Positions 18,479 to 27,847 of a stretch of DNA of 64,000 nucleotides are shown piece by piece. The first letter of the stretch is position 1; each line of letters starts with the position of its first letter. Below the pieces are notes generated by a model, which was given only the letters and a program-made list of their open reading frames with translations, searched no databases and was not told the DNA's origin. A program made the translations under genes and the position numbers. This DNA comes from Carboxylicivirga caseinilyticus (GTDB lineage Bacteria; Bacteroidota; Bacteroidia; Bacteroidales; Marinilabiliaceae), in assembly GCA_025499705.1 (NCBI GenBank), contig JAFMVE010000007.1, forward strand, positions 108,506 through 172,505. The letters are read 5' to 3'.

Positions 18479-19960
18479 TTATTTAAGAGGTGTTACTTTT
18501 TTACCCCAGATTCCGTGACCGCTTGGTAAAATACCACTGAACAGAATGGTTTCACATTCCTGTTCCCAATCCCATCCTCTGAAGATAGCACATTCAATTT
18601 TGCTTGTTTCATCACCCGCAAGATAAAGAACTCCATCCTTTAAATCAAAATTTTTAATTTGTTCCAATTTTTCAACTCTAACTTCGCCATTTGTTGTAAA
18701 AGTTGCTTCAACAGAAACATTAAAAGCTTCTGGTTTATATTGCCAACCACCGGGAGTATATAGTTTTTTATCGGGTATATTCTGTAATTCAATAATTTCC
18801 CATAATCCGGTTAACTCCTCTTTTTCAATCTGATCTTTATTCTCAATAATATTATATCGTTCCGGTGACAACACAGGCCAGCCATTTGATAACCAGTTTA
18901 CCTCACGCACATGCATTTGCAGCGCCAGATTTTCGGGAGCCAATCTACCCTGATGCATAACATAATACTTCCCGTTATCGTTTAATACAGCACAGTGAGC
19001 ATTCCCGTTCCATCCGGGATGATTCTTAAACATATAACTATGGGTTAAAATTGGATAGTTATCTGTGGTGTCTTTTAAATCGTTTCCAAAATAATCCAGG
19101 AATGGGCCCTCTGGTGATTCAGATCTTCCAACACGTAGATTATAAAAACTGAATAAGGAGTCGTATGATACAAAAAGATAATACATATCCTGTTCTTCGT
19201 TGAATACGATTTCAGGAGCTTCAATCACCCGATCCTTACCATTTTCAAGACGGGCAATCAAATGACCTTTATCTCCGGGAGTTAAAGCTAAACCTGTTTC
19301 GGTATTCAGTTCCATGCAATATAACCCTCCAAAGTATGAACCATATACCATCCAGTCCTTACCAGTTTTTTTGTCTGTTATTACGGATGGATCAATTGCA
19401 TTCATTTTACTTTCACGGGTGGTTTTTACAATTTCCCCCTTATCTTCCCATGGTCCTAAAGGTGATTCAGAAGTTGCCATGCCTATGAAAGATGCATTAG
19501 ATCCAAAATAAGAAACCGAGTAATATAAACGATACTCATCACCTACTTTACGAATGAAAGGCGCCCACATATTATCAGCTGCATGCCCACCATTCACACT
19601 TTTTACATATGTAAAGGCTTCTTCAGGTGTTTCATCAAATACCCATCCTTCAAAATTCCAGTTTACCAAATCCTTTGAACTTCGTATCGGAAGTTTTCCA
19701 ATATGAACACTGTCATCCTTAAAATTAATATTCGGTGGTGTAAAATAGGCACCCGTAGCATATACATAATATGTATCACCTACTTTTATACAAGACGGAT
19801 CATGAACATTGGCTGCATTCCATTGATTACGATGACTTAAACTTGATATCTCAGTATAGTCATCAGTGTATGGGTTGCGTTTCTTTTCAGCAGGTTTCAT
19901 GCTGCAAGCCTGAAGGCCGATAACACTTACCAAAATTATTAAGTAGGGAAAATATCTCAT
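18479..19960 (-). CDS. GH43 endo-arabinanase-like lipoprotein with C-terminal beta domain
   Basis: The 493-residue protein uses the ATG at 19960 rather than a TTG eight codons upstream, which gives a clean lipoprotein signal ([19 protein letters not shown]). The five-bladed GH43 propeller carries Asp54 in NVHDPS as general base, the AIDPS aspartate, and the EAPEIV glutamate as acid. [10 protein letters not shown] resembles alpha-1,5-L-arabinanase blades. A small C-terminal beta domain (about 380-493) ends in GIWGKK; the second GH43 of the locus has the same domain. It probably cuts arabinan chains at the cell surface or in the periplasm. It is cotranscribed with GH51 and lies 175 bp after the sensor gene. 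Exo-arabinofuranosidase activity is an alternative. Confidence 0.88.
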   Translation of the reverse strand: MRYFPYLIILVSVIGLQACSMKPAEKKRNPYTDDYTEISSLSHRNQWNAANVHDPSCIKVGDTYYVYATGAYFTPPNINFKDDSVHIGKLPIRSSKDLVNWNFEGWVFDETPEEAFTYVKSVNGGHAADNMWAPFIRKVGDEYRLYYSVSYFGSNASFIGMATSESPLGPWEDKGEIVKTTRESKMNAIDPSVITDKKTGKDWMVYGSYFGGLYCMELNTETGLALTPGDKGHLIARLENGKDRVIEAPEIVFNEEQDMYYLFVSYDSLFSFYNLRVGRSESPEGPFLDYFGNDLKDTTDNYPILTHSYMFKNHPGWNGNAHCAVLNDNGKYYVMHQGRLAPENLALQMHVREVNWLSNGWPVLSPERYNIIENKDQIEKEELTGLWEIIELQNIPDKKLYTPGGWQYKPEAFNVSVEATFTTNGEVRVEKLEQIKNFDLKDGVLYLAGDETSKIECAIFRGWDWEQECETILFSGILPSGHGIWGKKVTPLK

Positions 19961-19986
19961 CTTGTAATATTTGTTACTATTCAAAA

Positions 19987-19994
19987 CAAAATTA
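19987..19994 (-). promoter_or_regulatory. Candidate -7 box for GH43-GH51
   Basis: The minus strand reads TAATTTTG, matching TAnnTTTG, 27 bp before the GH43 ATG. A TTTG element is present but 26 bp away, longer than usual. GH43-GH51 may otherwise be read through from the sensor gene. Confidence 0.28.
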
Positions 19995-20135
19995 ACCTGA
20001 GAGATAGTCTATAGAGAGGACAAACGTTTTTATAAAGTGGATAGATGTAGAATATACCTACTATATATTCAACCAATGTTCTGTAAACAACTTCTGTATA
20101 CGCTATCAGTTAGAGCATCTTATAAGTTTACACAA

Positions 20136-23100
20136 TTATGCACCTGTGTATTCACTTGGCGAACAATCATAGAATTTTTTAAATACACGGCTAAAATATT
20201 TCGGATCGTTGAATCCAACCATTACAGCAACTTCGGCAACCTGATATTTTTTAGATTTAAGTAAAGGAATCGATTTTTTTAGTCGAAACACATTGATGTA
20301 TTCATTAGGTGAAACATTGGTTAATGCTTTCAGCTTTTTATACAACAAACTTCTGCTAACAAACATTCTTGACGAGAATTTTTCAATATCGAAAGTTGGG
20401 TCAGCATATAATTCAGAAACAACATTATTCACCTTTTGCATAAATTCATCGTCCAACGAACCTCCTTTTAAATCCAATTCTTCAGCGCTATTCTGCAGAT
20501 ATATTTTCTTCAGTTTTTGCCTGTTCTCAACCAGACTTTTTATTTTGGCCAATAACAATGCAAAATTGAATGGTTTGGTAATATAATCATCGGCACCTAC
20601 TCCCAGACCTTCCACTTGATTCTCTTCCATACCCTTGGCTGACAGCAATATGATTGGAAGATGACTGGTATTAAGATTATTTTTTAATTGCTTACATAAA
20701 TCCAAACCATTCAGCCTTGGCATCATAATATCACTAACAACCAAATCAATTTCTTCTTTTAAGGCCTGATCATATCCATCCTGGCCATCTACCGCTGTAT
20801 AAACTTTGTAGGTATCACTTAATGATTCACTTAAGAAATTTCGTAAATCATCATTATCTTCCACAATTAAAAGCTTTACTTTCTCTCTATCGTCATCATC
20901 ATTTAATTCAGCTTTTTCTTCTGTAGCTTTCATTAAATTTACTTTCTCAATCAACGAAAGCGAATCTCCAATTTCCTTTTTAACAATAGTATATTCTTTA
21001 AAAGCGGCTTCTTCTATTGGTAGTATTAAAGTAAAAGCAGAACCTTCACCAAATTCGCTTGACACCGAGATTTGACCATTAAGCTTTAGTACTAATTCTT
21101 TTACTAACGAAAGCCCGATACCTGTTCCAAAGCCCAGATTATTATCGGCACGATAAAAACGATCAAATACCTTTTCTAATGTTTCCTTTTTAATTCCCTG
21201 ACCAGTATCTGTCACTACGACCTTGATACATTTACCTAATTCCTCGTCATTAAACTGCTGTAGTTCCAGATCTACTTTACCATCCTCGGGTGTATACTTA
21301 AAGGCATTTGACAATAAATTAAAAAGTATATTTTCAAGTTTTGATTTATCGTACCACCCTTCATAATCTCCTTTGCTAACATTAATAGAATAGGCTATAT
21401 TTTTATCTTCAGCCAACACTTTAAATGCTTCACCAATCTCTGTAATCACTTCATTCAGATTACCATCATGCAGAAAAACCTCTAATTTACCGGCTTCTAA
21501 TTTGCGGAATGTTAATATCTGATTTGTTAACATCAACAATCGTTCAGCATTTCTTTTAACGATATTTATCGATTTCTGCACATTCTCAGGAAGCTGATAC
21601 TTGGGATTATTTAATATTCTTTCAATAGGCGAAATAATCAGTGTTAATGGGGTTCTGAACTCATGCGAGATATTTGTGAAGAATTGCATCCTCATCTGAT
21701 GAATACCTTCAACCTCCTTGTTTAAGGCAATTAACTGATCACGCTGTGATATAATTTCTTTATTCTGATCCTCTAACAGACTTTTCTGATTCTCAATTTT
21801 CGCTCTCCTTCTCTCCAGTTGTTCATTATTATCCAACAACCTTTGTGAAGTTTCTTCAAGTTGTTTGTTCTTTTCATTAATTTCTAAAGTACGGGCACGA
21901 ACAAGTTGTTCCAGTCTTTTCTTTTGCATTGAAATGCGGAAAGAGCGATAACGAGCATAGGAGGCACCCAATAAGATGATGAATGCGACTACCAGTAACT
22001 TAAACCACATTTCCTGCCAAAACGGAGGTATAACCTCAATGTATACCTCTGTGATATCATCATTCCAAATTCCTTCGTGATTAGTGGTTTTTAACTGGAA
22101 TGGATAAACTCCACCTGCAAGGTTGGTATATGATGCGATTCTTCTTTTTGAATCCACCTTAATCCAATCTTTATCAACTCCCTGCAATCGATAAGCATAG
22201 GTTATTTTCGATGAATGAAGAAAATTCAAAGCCGAAAACTCAAGCGAGAATACATTGTCTTTATACGAAAGTGTAATTGTATCATTAGCAAAAGAAGATC
22301 TTTTCAATGGTATTTGTCCATGATATTCTTCCCCTGGTTGAACGTTCTGGTTATAGATATTTAATTTGGTAATAGAAGCTTTTGTATTGTATGAAACACT
22401 TTCAATGCTGTCAGGATGAAAATAGTTTAAACCACTTAATCCTCCAACATACAAATACCCATCCTTATCTTTGTATGCTGCCGACCAGTAATACTGGTTA
22501 TTTCTTAAACCATCCTGTTTGTAATAGTTGATAAAATGATTATCCTTTTCATTAAATCTCGCGAGTCCGTTTTCAGTAGTAATCCAAATATTATTTGAAT
22601 TATCTGTCAGAATGGAATATACTACATTATTAGCCAATCCATCTTTTTGATTGTAAATCCTGAATTCGTAGTTACCATTGGTTGTTTCAATACATTTGGC
22701 TATCCCACCTCCATAAGTACCAACCCAAATATCTCCGTTCTCATCTACGTTGAGTGAACTAACGTAGCTATTTGGCAAACTATTGGCCTCATTGGTTTCT
22801 TTATACCACACTTGTTCATACCGTGAGATTACAGTAGGTTGATCATTTTTAACAAGTTTACCATTAAAACGGTGAAGACCATTGGTGGTACCAATCCAGT
22901 AAAATCCATTTTTATCTTCAACCATACAACCTACTTCCCAAACCGACATACCTCCATCCGGGCCAATCGGATAGAAACGATCCTGTACCTCGTTGTATAT
23001 ACATAAACCAGACTGCGTTCCAACTAATAGCTCACCCGACTGATTGACATACATAACCGAAATAAAATCACTTGGCAATCCATTTTCTGAGTGATAGGTT

Positions 23101-24416
23101 TTTAATATTCGATTAGATCCTTTTTGCAGTACCTGAATTCCCATTCCCCAACTTCCTGCCCATATATTGTCCTTTTTATCTTCATAAATGGAAGTGATAA
23201 AATTACTCTCTATTGAATTTTTATCAGAAATGGTTCGATAAAACTGAATATCTTTTCCTTTTGTATTAACTTTTGCCAATCCATCTCCGGCTGTCCCAAC
23301 CCATAAATTATTTCCGCTCTTAAAAATTGAATTGATAATATCCTTATTCAACACCTCGAATTCGGGATTTAAATCGTCTAGCGAATAAAAACTCTTTTGA
23401 TGAATGTTATAATAGGCTAATCCAATTTTATCGGTACCAACCCAAACACTTCCAAATTCATCTGCGAAAAGTGAGCGGATGAATTCAACCTGATTTATTT
23501 CTTCCCGATTTGTGAAAAGTCTGGAACGGGTAACTAATTTATTATCTAAATTTAAACTACAAAATCCACCCAAGGTGCCGATTAACAATATATCAGCATC
23601 ACTTTTAGCCAAGGCTGTTACATTTGCATGACTCAAGGAGTTATCATCGTTGGCAATAAAATTATACCATTCAATTTCTCCTGTTTGTTTATTCAATACA
23701 AACAATCCATTATTGGTGCCTTGAAAAAGATAATTTTGATCCTCAAGGATACTTTGCACATATGTTGGAATCACCACCTCTGGCTGATATTGATAAGGAA
23801 TAAAATTATCAACCGAGGTATCAAACACATATAAACGTTCGTTTGTACCCAATAATATTTTACCTTCCAAACCTTTTTGAATACTTAATGGTCTTGGGTT
23901 ATCTCCTTCATACAAATAATGCCCTGATAACTTCAATTGATTGTTCGCCTGAGATAATTTATATATCCCGTTGGTTTTAGTAACTACCCAAAGAAGTTCA
24001 TCTACACACAGCACTTTAATAACGTCTTGCTTAAAAACCGACATGATTTCATTCGGTAAAACAGAAACAAACTTACCCTCCAATAAATTAAATATCTGCA
24101 GTCCTTTTTGTGTGGTTACAAAAAGAGATACCTTGTCATCGAATGCCAGATCTAAAATTCTATTATCCCACAAGTTATCATCAGTTCCCTTTGAGAAATA
24201 ATATTCAAACTCATAACCATCGTAGCGACATAATCCATTATCGGTACCTATCCATACAAATCCAAACCCATCTTTTATTATTGATTGAACAGTATTTTGT
24301 GGTAATCCATCGTCAATATTAATATAATCAACACGTGGATTAATTTGCCCCTGAAAAGACGAAGAGGATAGAATAAATAATATAAATATGGTAAATCGTA
24401 AGAAATTATCTTTCAT
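20136..24416 (-). CDS. Hybrid two-component system sensor/regulator (HTCS)
   Basis: The 1426-residue inner-membrane protein combines a sensor kinase and a DNA-binding regulator. The ATG at 24416 is preferred over an upstream TTG and gives a signal peptide (MKDNFLRFTIFILFILSSSS). The periplasmic part has two-bladed Reg_prop repeats (about 35-700, such as FVWIGTDNGLCRYDG) and a Y_Y_Y domain (about 720-785). A membrane segment (WFKLLVVAFIILLGASYA) and a coiled coil follow. Then come HisKA with His918 in NISHEFRTPL, HATPase_c, a receiver with phospho-acceptor Asp1229 in VVSDIMMP, and an AraC-type HTH (last 100 residues). Such proteins bind an oligosaccharide and activate their PUL. It sits inside the locus, after the galM terminator and before GH43-GH51, and is the obvious local regulator. 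Confidence 0.96.
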   Translation of the reverse strand: MKDNFLRFTIFILFILSSSSFQGQINPRVDYINIDDGLPQNTVQSIIKDGFGFVWIGTDNGLCRYDGYEFEYYFSKGTDDNLWDNRILDLAFDDKVSLFVTTQKGLQIFNLLEGKFVSVLPNEIMSVFKQDVIKVLCVDELLWVVTKTNGIYKLSQANNQLKLSGHYLYEGDNPRPLSIQKGLEGKILLGTNERLYVFDTSVDNFIPYQYQPEVVIPTYVQSILEDQNYLFQGTNNGLFVLNKQTGEIEWYNFIANDDNSLSHANVTALAKSDADILLIGTLGGFCSLNLDNKLVTRSRLFTNREEINQVEFIRSLFADEFGSVWVGTDKIGLAYYNIHQKSFYSLDDLNPEFEVLNKDIINSIFKSGNNLWVGTAGDGLAKVNTKGKDIQFYRTISDKNSIESNFITSIYEDKKDNIWAGSWGMGIQVLQKGSNRILKTYHSENGLPSDFISVMYVNQSGELLVGTQSGLCIYNEVQDRFYPIGPDGGMSVWEVGCMVEDKNGFYWIGTTNGLHRFNGKLVKNDQPTVISRYEQVWYKETNEANSLPNSYVSSLNVDENGDIWVGTYGGGIAKCIETTNGNYEFRIYNQKDGLANNVVYSILTDNSNNIWITTENGLARFNEKDNHFINYYKQDGLRNNQYYWSAAYKDKDGYLYVGGLSGLNYFHPDSIESVSYNTKASITKLNIYNQNVQPGEEYHGQIPLKRSSFANDTITLSYKDNVFSLEFSALNFLHSSKITYAYRLQGVDKDWIKVDSKRRIASYTNLAGGVYPFQLKTTNHEGIWNDDITEVYIEVIPPFWQEMWFKLLVVAFIILLGASYARYRSFRISMQKKRLEQLVRARTLEINEKNKQLEETSQRLLDNNEQLERRRAKIENQKSLLEDQNKEIISQRDQLIALNKEVEGIHQMRMQFFTNISHEFRTPLTLIISPIERILNNPKYQLPENVQKSINIVKRNAERLLMLTNQILTFRKLEAGKLEVFLHDGNLNEVITEIGEAFKVLAEDKNIAYSINVSKGDYEGWYDKSKLENILFNLLSNAFKYTPEDGKVDLELQQFNDEELGKCIKVVVTDTGQGIKKETLEKVFDRFYRADNNLGFGTGIGLSLVKELVLKLNGQISVSSEFGEGSAFTLILPIEEAAFKEYTIVKKEIGDSLSLIEKVNLMKATEEKAELNDDDDREKVKLLIVEDNDDLRNFLSESLSDTYKVYTAVDGQDGYDQALKEEIDLVVSDIMMPRLNGLDLCKQLKNNLNTSHLPIILLSAKGMEENQVEGLGVGADDYITKPFNFALLLAKIKSLVENRQKLKKIYLQNSAEELDLKGGSLDDEFMQKVNNVVSELYADPTFDIEKFSSRMFVSRSLLYKKLKALTNVSPNEYINVFRLKKSIPLLKSKKYQVAEVAVMVGFNDPKYFSRVFKKFYDCSPSEYTGA

Positions 24417-24493
24417 ATGCTGCTGTAATACTTCCAAACAATTGAAATATTTCTGAATAGGGCCGATCAGCTTTGATTCTTTACTATTGTATA

Positions 24494-24501
24494 CAAATAT
24501 A
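24494..24501 (-). promoter_or_regulatory. Candidate -7 box for the HTCS gene
   Basis: The minus strand reads TATATTTG, matching TAnnTTTG, in the short gap between the galM terminator and the HTCS start. It would give a leader of about 70 nt. The -33 region overlaps the A-rich end of the terminator and lacks a clear TTTG. Confidence 0.35.
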
Positions 24502-24523
24502 AGAGAGCTGAGTATTAAAAAAA

Positions 24524-24549
24524 AGAAGGCAGTAAAAATACTGCCTTCT
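24524..24549 (-). terminator. Intrinsic terminator of galM
   Basis: AGAAGGCAGTA (24524-24534) and TACTGCCTTCT (24539-24549) form a perfect 11-bp stem with a 4-nt loop. Eight U residues follow on the minus strand. It lies 25 bp past the galM stop. Confidence 0.9.
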
Positions 24550-24574
24550 AATTCATTTATATTCTTAATAATCT

Positions 24575-25699
24575 TTATTCAACTCTGAAAGCATAAATAC
24601 AAATTGAATAATACTCATCACCTGGATTTACTAAAGTTGAAGGAAATTCAGGTTTATTAGGTGTATCAGGAAAATGCTGAGTCTCTAAACACAAAGCTTC
24701 ACGATAATTTAAAGTCTTACCATATTTACCCGGGTATTTTCCATCCATAAAATTACCGCCATAGAACTGAATACCAGGTTCATTTGTATACACATCCATA
24801 ACACGACCAGAAACAGGTTCTTTTAAGGTAGCAGCTAAAGTCAAACCATCTTCTGCCTTATTTAAAACCCAGTTATGATCATATCCACCACCCTTTTTTA
24901 GTTGCTCATCATCAGCATCAACTCTGGCTCCGATAGCCGTTAGTTGTCTAAAATCAAATGGAGTTCCTTCAACGGGAGCCAATTCTCCGGTTGGAATCAA
25001 GCCTGCATCAACAGGAGTGTATGCATCGGCATTAATCATCATCAGATGATCATTAATAGTTCCGGAAGCCTCACCACCTAAATTAAAATAGGTATGATTT
25101 GTAAGGTTAACGTGAGTTGGTTTATCAGTTGTAGCAAAATATTCAATCTTTAACTCATTCTTATCTGTCAATTCATAAACAACTTTCACTTCCAGGTTAC
25201 CAGGATATCCTTCTTCACCATCAACTGAAGTATAGGTTAATTCCAACTTATTTTCACCAATCGGAGTTGCAGACCAAACTCTGTCGAAGAAACCTGTTGG
25301 TCCACCATGTAAAGTATTCACTCCATCGTTTTGACTTAATTTAAAAGTATCCTCTTCAATAACAAACTGAGCATTTCCAATACGATTACCGTAACGACCG
25401 ATTAATGCACCATAAAATGTTTCAGGATTATTTAGGTATTCATCAGCCGTGTTATATCCAAGGCTAACATCTGCATAATTTCCTTTTTTATCAGGTACCC
25501 AAAGATTAACTACCCTACCTCCCAGGTTAGTAATCTGAGTTACCATACCTGTATTATTCTTTAAAGTATAAAGCTTAACTGCCTCACCATTATAAATGGT
25601 TGAAAAGGAAGCCTCATTAATTAAAATTACGTTGTCAGTTTTTTTGCTGCATGATGCAAAAATTGATGCAATCATTAAAGCAAATACCAATTTTTTCAT
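24575..25699 (-). CDS. galM: Aldose 1-epimerase (mutarotase), exported lipoprotein form
   Basis: The 374-residue protein interconverts alpha and beta anomers of free aldoses such as galactose, arabinose or glucose. Family motifs are GRYGNRIGNAQF, NTLHGGPTGFFDRVW, the catalytic-His segment NLTNHTYFNLGG and the late Glu in YREALCLETQHFPD. The N-terminus (MKKLVFALMIASIFASC, Cys17) is a lipoprotein signal, so this is an exported version rather than the cytoplasmic Leloir enzyme. It probably speeds sugar release or uptake after the locus's hydrolases act. It has a terminator on each side, so it is expressed as a single gene. No exact TAnnTTTG box was found upstream; TAATATTG is a near match. Confidence 0.92.
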   Translation of the reverse strand: MKKLVFALMIASIFASCSKKTDNVILINEASFSTIYNGEAVKLYTLKNNTGMVTQITNLGGRVVNLWVPDKKGNYADVSLGYNTADEYLNNPETFYGALIGRYGNRIGNAQFVIEEDTFKLSQNDGVNTLHGGPTGFFDRVWSATPIGENKLELTYTSVDGEEGYPGNLEVKVVYELTDKNELKIEYFATTDKPTHVNLTNHTYFNLGGEASGTINDHLMMINADAYTPVDAGLIPTGELAPVEGTPFDFRQLTAIGARVDADDEQLKKGGGYDHNWVLNKAEDGLTLAATLKEPVSGRVMDVYTNEPGIQFYGGNFMDGKYPGKYGKTLNYREALCLETQHFPDTPNKPEFPSTLVNPGDEYYSICIYAFRVE

Positions 25700-25806
25700 A
25701 TAAATCTCAATATTAGTTTAACATTAATAGAGCAATCAGAATCTAAAATATTAAAAGTAAAATTAACTTTTTTTCTTAATTATATGGATGAGTTAGGGAT
25801 AAAATA

Positions 25807-25842
25807 AACCCTGGTAAAGGTTTTTAATTCTTTACCAGGGTT
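25807..25842 (-). terminator. Intrinsic terminator of the GH43 gene
   Basis: AACCCTGGTAAAG (25807-25819) and CTTTACCAGGGTT (25830-25842) form a perfect 13-bp stem with a 10-nt loop. A T-rich tail (TTTATTTTATC) follows on the minus strand. It lies 50 bp past the GH43 stop. Confidence 0.85.
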
Positions 25843-25891
25843 CATATGATTTTTAAAGTAAAACTGAGAGTGTTACTTGCAAAAACTTCTT

Positions 25892-27538
25892 TTAATCTAC
25901 TTTTTTACCCCAAATTGAGTATTTTTTATCAACAGTAAGGCCTGAAAAAACAATCGTCACTTCACGAGGATTTGCCTCCCAGTCAACTTCACGTTCAATA
26001 CACAAAGTTACATTACCGATTGTTAAAGTGTTGGTTGAACTATTGAACGACCAACTTCCGGTTAAAGCACCCGTTGCGGTTCCATCTTCATTTAAAACTA
26101 ATTGAGTTGATTTTTGCATGTTGGCATAACTGTATCGTAGTGTAATACACTCCCATGAACCAACAAGTTCATCATTTGTAATAGCACTCTCAGGTACACC
26201 TGTATATCTTTCAGGCATAACAACCGGCCATCCACTTGCTGTCCAACGAATTTTTCGTACATGTCCCATCATAATAGCATTGGCATAAGCATTACCATTA
26301 GTTCCGGCAGGAAGACGACCTTGAGAAGCATAAAACCAATCACCATCTTCGTTTTGAAACACTGCACAATGTGAAATACCAACCCAACCAGAATGATTAT
26401 TAAACTGATAAGGATGTGTAACAATTGGATAACAATCAGCTCCTGCTGTTACATTGGCACCATCGCTGCCATAATATGGTCCGTCAATTGAAGTAGAACG
26501 ACAAACACGAGTATTATATGGCACATCAAGTCCATCATAAGCCATAAACAGATAGTAATATCCATCTTTGTAAACTATTTCAGGAGCTTCACTACCTTGC
26601 CATCGAGAATTTGATGATCGCGTAGCAATTCTTTTTCCATATCGTGATGTAAGATCTGTTACATTGTTTGCATAGGGTTCACCTAAAGTATTAACAGGTT
26701 TACCTGTTGAAGCATTTAATTCTAAAATTGTAAAGCCACTATGCCATGAACCATGAATCAAATAATGCTCCCCGGCATTGGTAACAATGTATGTTGGGTC
26801 AATTGCATTATAATAGAAATAACCACTCCAATCGTTAGTACTGGCTCTACTATAATCAAGGCCTCTATCTGATGAAGAACAGGTCACATAACCTTTGTCT
26901 TCCCAACTGGCTCCGGCAGGATCAGTAGATTCACACATACCAATAAAAGCACGTTCTGACCAGCTACCATCAAAAGCATCTGATAATGGATTTCCTGTTT
27001 TAATATAGTTATTGATTACGATGCTGTAATACATCCGTAATTTCTCTTGCCCACCTACTGTAATTTTGCGTACTACCGGTGCCCAATAACCATATTGGAT
27101 ATCGTCAGTAGCAATTGCGGAAAGTCCCATTCGCGAACGAATGTTGTTTAATGAATCTGCTACCCAACTTGGTGGATCATAGAAAGGTCCTCCAACCCAT
27201 TCCCAATTAACTAAATCGGTGGAACGCTTACCCTGGAAGTGTCCATGACCTTCGTGTTCATTACCAAATGAAGCATCGGTATTATACATGTAGTAATATC
27301 CATCGTAAAAAGCTACTGATGGGTCATGCACATTGGCCAAATTCCACTTAGATCTGTCACTCCAAGATGCTATATCATCACCTGTCCAGGTATAATCATC
27401 ATTGTAGGTAGGAATCACGTATTCCTTATCTGGTTCCGGATCTGGATCTGGATTAGGGTTGGGATCTGTTCCCTTATCCGAACACCCCATCCAGGCAAAC
27501 ATCATCAATGCACTCAATCCCCAAACAAATTTCTTCAT
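25892..27538 (-). CDS. GH43 endo-arabinanase-like lipoprotein with Pro/Asp linker
   Basis: The 548-residue protein starts with a lipoprotein signal (MKKFVWGLSALMMFAWMGC) and then a repetitive NPNPDPDPEPD linker, a common tether for surface lipoproteins. The GH43 propeller has Asp72 in NVHDPSV as base, the AIDPT aspartate and the SEAPEIV glutamate as acid. APVVRKI and LRMYYSIV are typical arabinanase-like blades. The C-terminal beta domain (about 455-548, starting GSWECITL) ends in SIWGKKVD, matching the other GH43 in this locus. It probably cuts arabinan at the cell surface and feeds the SusC/SusD encoded just upstream. It is a single-gene unit: the SusD terminator lies before it and its own terminator after. 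TTTGGAG lies just before the ATG and looks like a ribosome site. Confidence 0.88.
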   Translation of the reverse strand: MKKFVWGLSALMMFAWMGCSDKGTDPNPNPDPDPEPDKEYVIPTYNDDYTWTGDDIASWSDRSKWNLANVHDPSVAFYDGYYYMYNTDASFGNEHEGHGHFQGKRSTDLVNWEWVGGPFYDPPSWVADSLNNIRSRMGLSAIATDDIQYGYWAPVVRKITVGGQEKLRMYYSIVINNYIKTGNPLSDAFDGSWSERAFIGMCESTDPAGASWEDKGYVTCSSSDRGLDYSRASTNDWSGYFYYNAIDPTYIVTNAGEHYLIHGSWHSGFTILELNASTGKPVNTLGEPYANNVTDLTSRYGKRIATRSSNSRWQGSEAPEIVYKDGYYYLFMAYDGLDVPYNTRVCRSTSIDGPYYGSDGANVTAGADCYPIVTHPYQFNNHSGWVGISHCAVFQNEDGDWFYASQGRLPAGTNGNAYANAIMMGHVRKIRWTASGWPVVMPERYTGVPESAITNDELVGSWECITLRYSYANMQKSTQLVLNEDGTATGALTGSWSFNSSTNTLTIGNVTLCIEREVDWEANPREVTIVFSGLTVDKKYSIWGKKVD

Positions 27539-27711
27539 ATCTCCAAACTTAATAAGATTCTTGAATTCAAAATAAACTAATAAATGACCATTAAGGGTGG
27601 ACTATAACTTATTTAATGTAGAAAAATAGATAACATCTTACAAGTAACATCAATACAACTACTTACATTCTAACACATTAACACATACCGTATTAAACTA
27701 ACAAATATAGT

Positions 27712-27719
27712 TTACTTCT
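27712..27719 (-). promoter_or_regulatory. Candidate -7 box for the GH43 gene
   Basis: The minus strand reads TATATTTG, matching TAnnTTTG, just downstream of the susD terminator. No matching -33 element is clear. Confidence 0.3.
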
Positions 27720-27781
27720 TAATAGTCTGAATATGATATAGAGTCATACATTCATTTATTCATATTACCAGCAAATAAAAA

Positions 27782-27823
27782 AACTTCCTTACCAATGGCA
27801 ACAATCGCATTGATAAGGAAGTT
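27782..27823 (-). terminator. Intrinsic terminator after susD
   Basis: AACTTCCTTA (27782-27791) pairs with TAAGGAAGTT (27814-27823). After one mismatch, CAATG (27793-27797) pairs with CATTG (27808-27812). The minus strand then has a TTTTTTTATTT tail. It lies 25 bp past the susD stop and closes the lipoprotein-SusC-SusD unit. Confidence 0.85.
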
Positions 27824-27847
27824 ATTAAGTAAGCTATAAAATAATTG

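Larger units (their letters stand above)
27539..27847. other. 309-bp intergenic region between susD and GH43
   Basis: No gene is supported. It carries the susD terminator (27782-27823) and a minus-strand TATATTTG box (27712-27719) that could start GH43 transcription with a leader of about 165 nt. The rest is AT-rich. Confidence 0.6.

Noticed and set aside
24417..24437. TTG start for the HTCS, giving seven extra residues
   Set aside because: The ATG at 24416 gives a clean signal peptide; the extra residues would spoil it. The same reasoning was used at 19984, 34722, 47896, 53792, 54050, 55625 and 61041.
27544..27551. Minus-strand TAAGTTTG as a promoter for GH43
   Set aside because: It lies six bases before the ATG and is better read as part of the TTTGGAG ribosome-site region.
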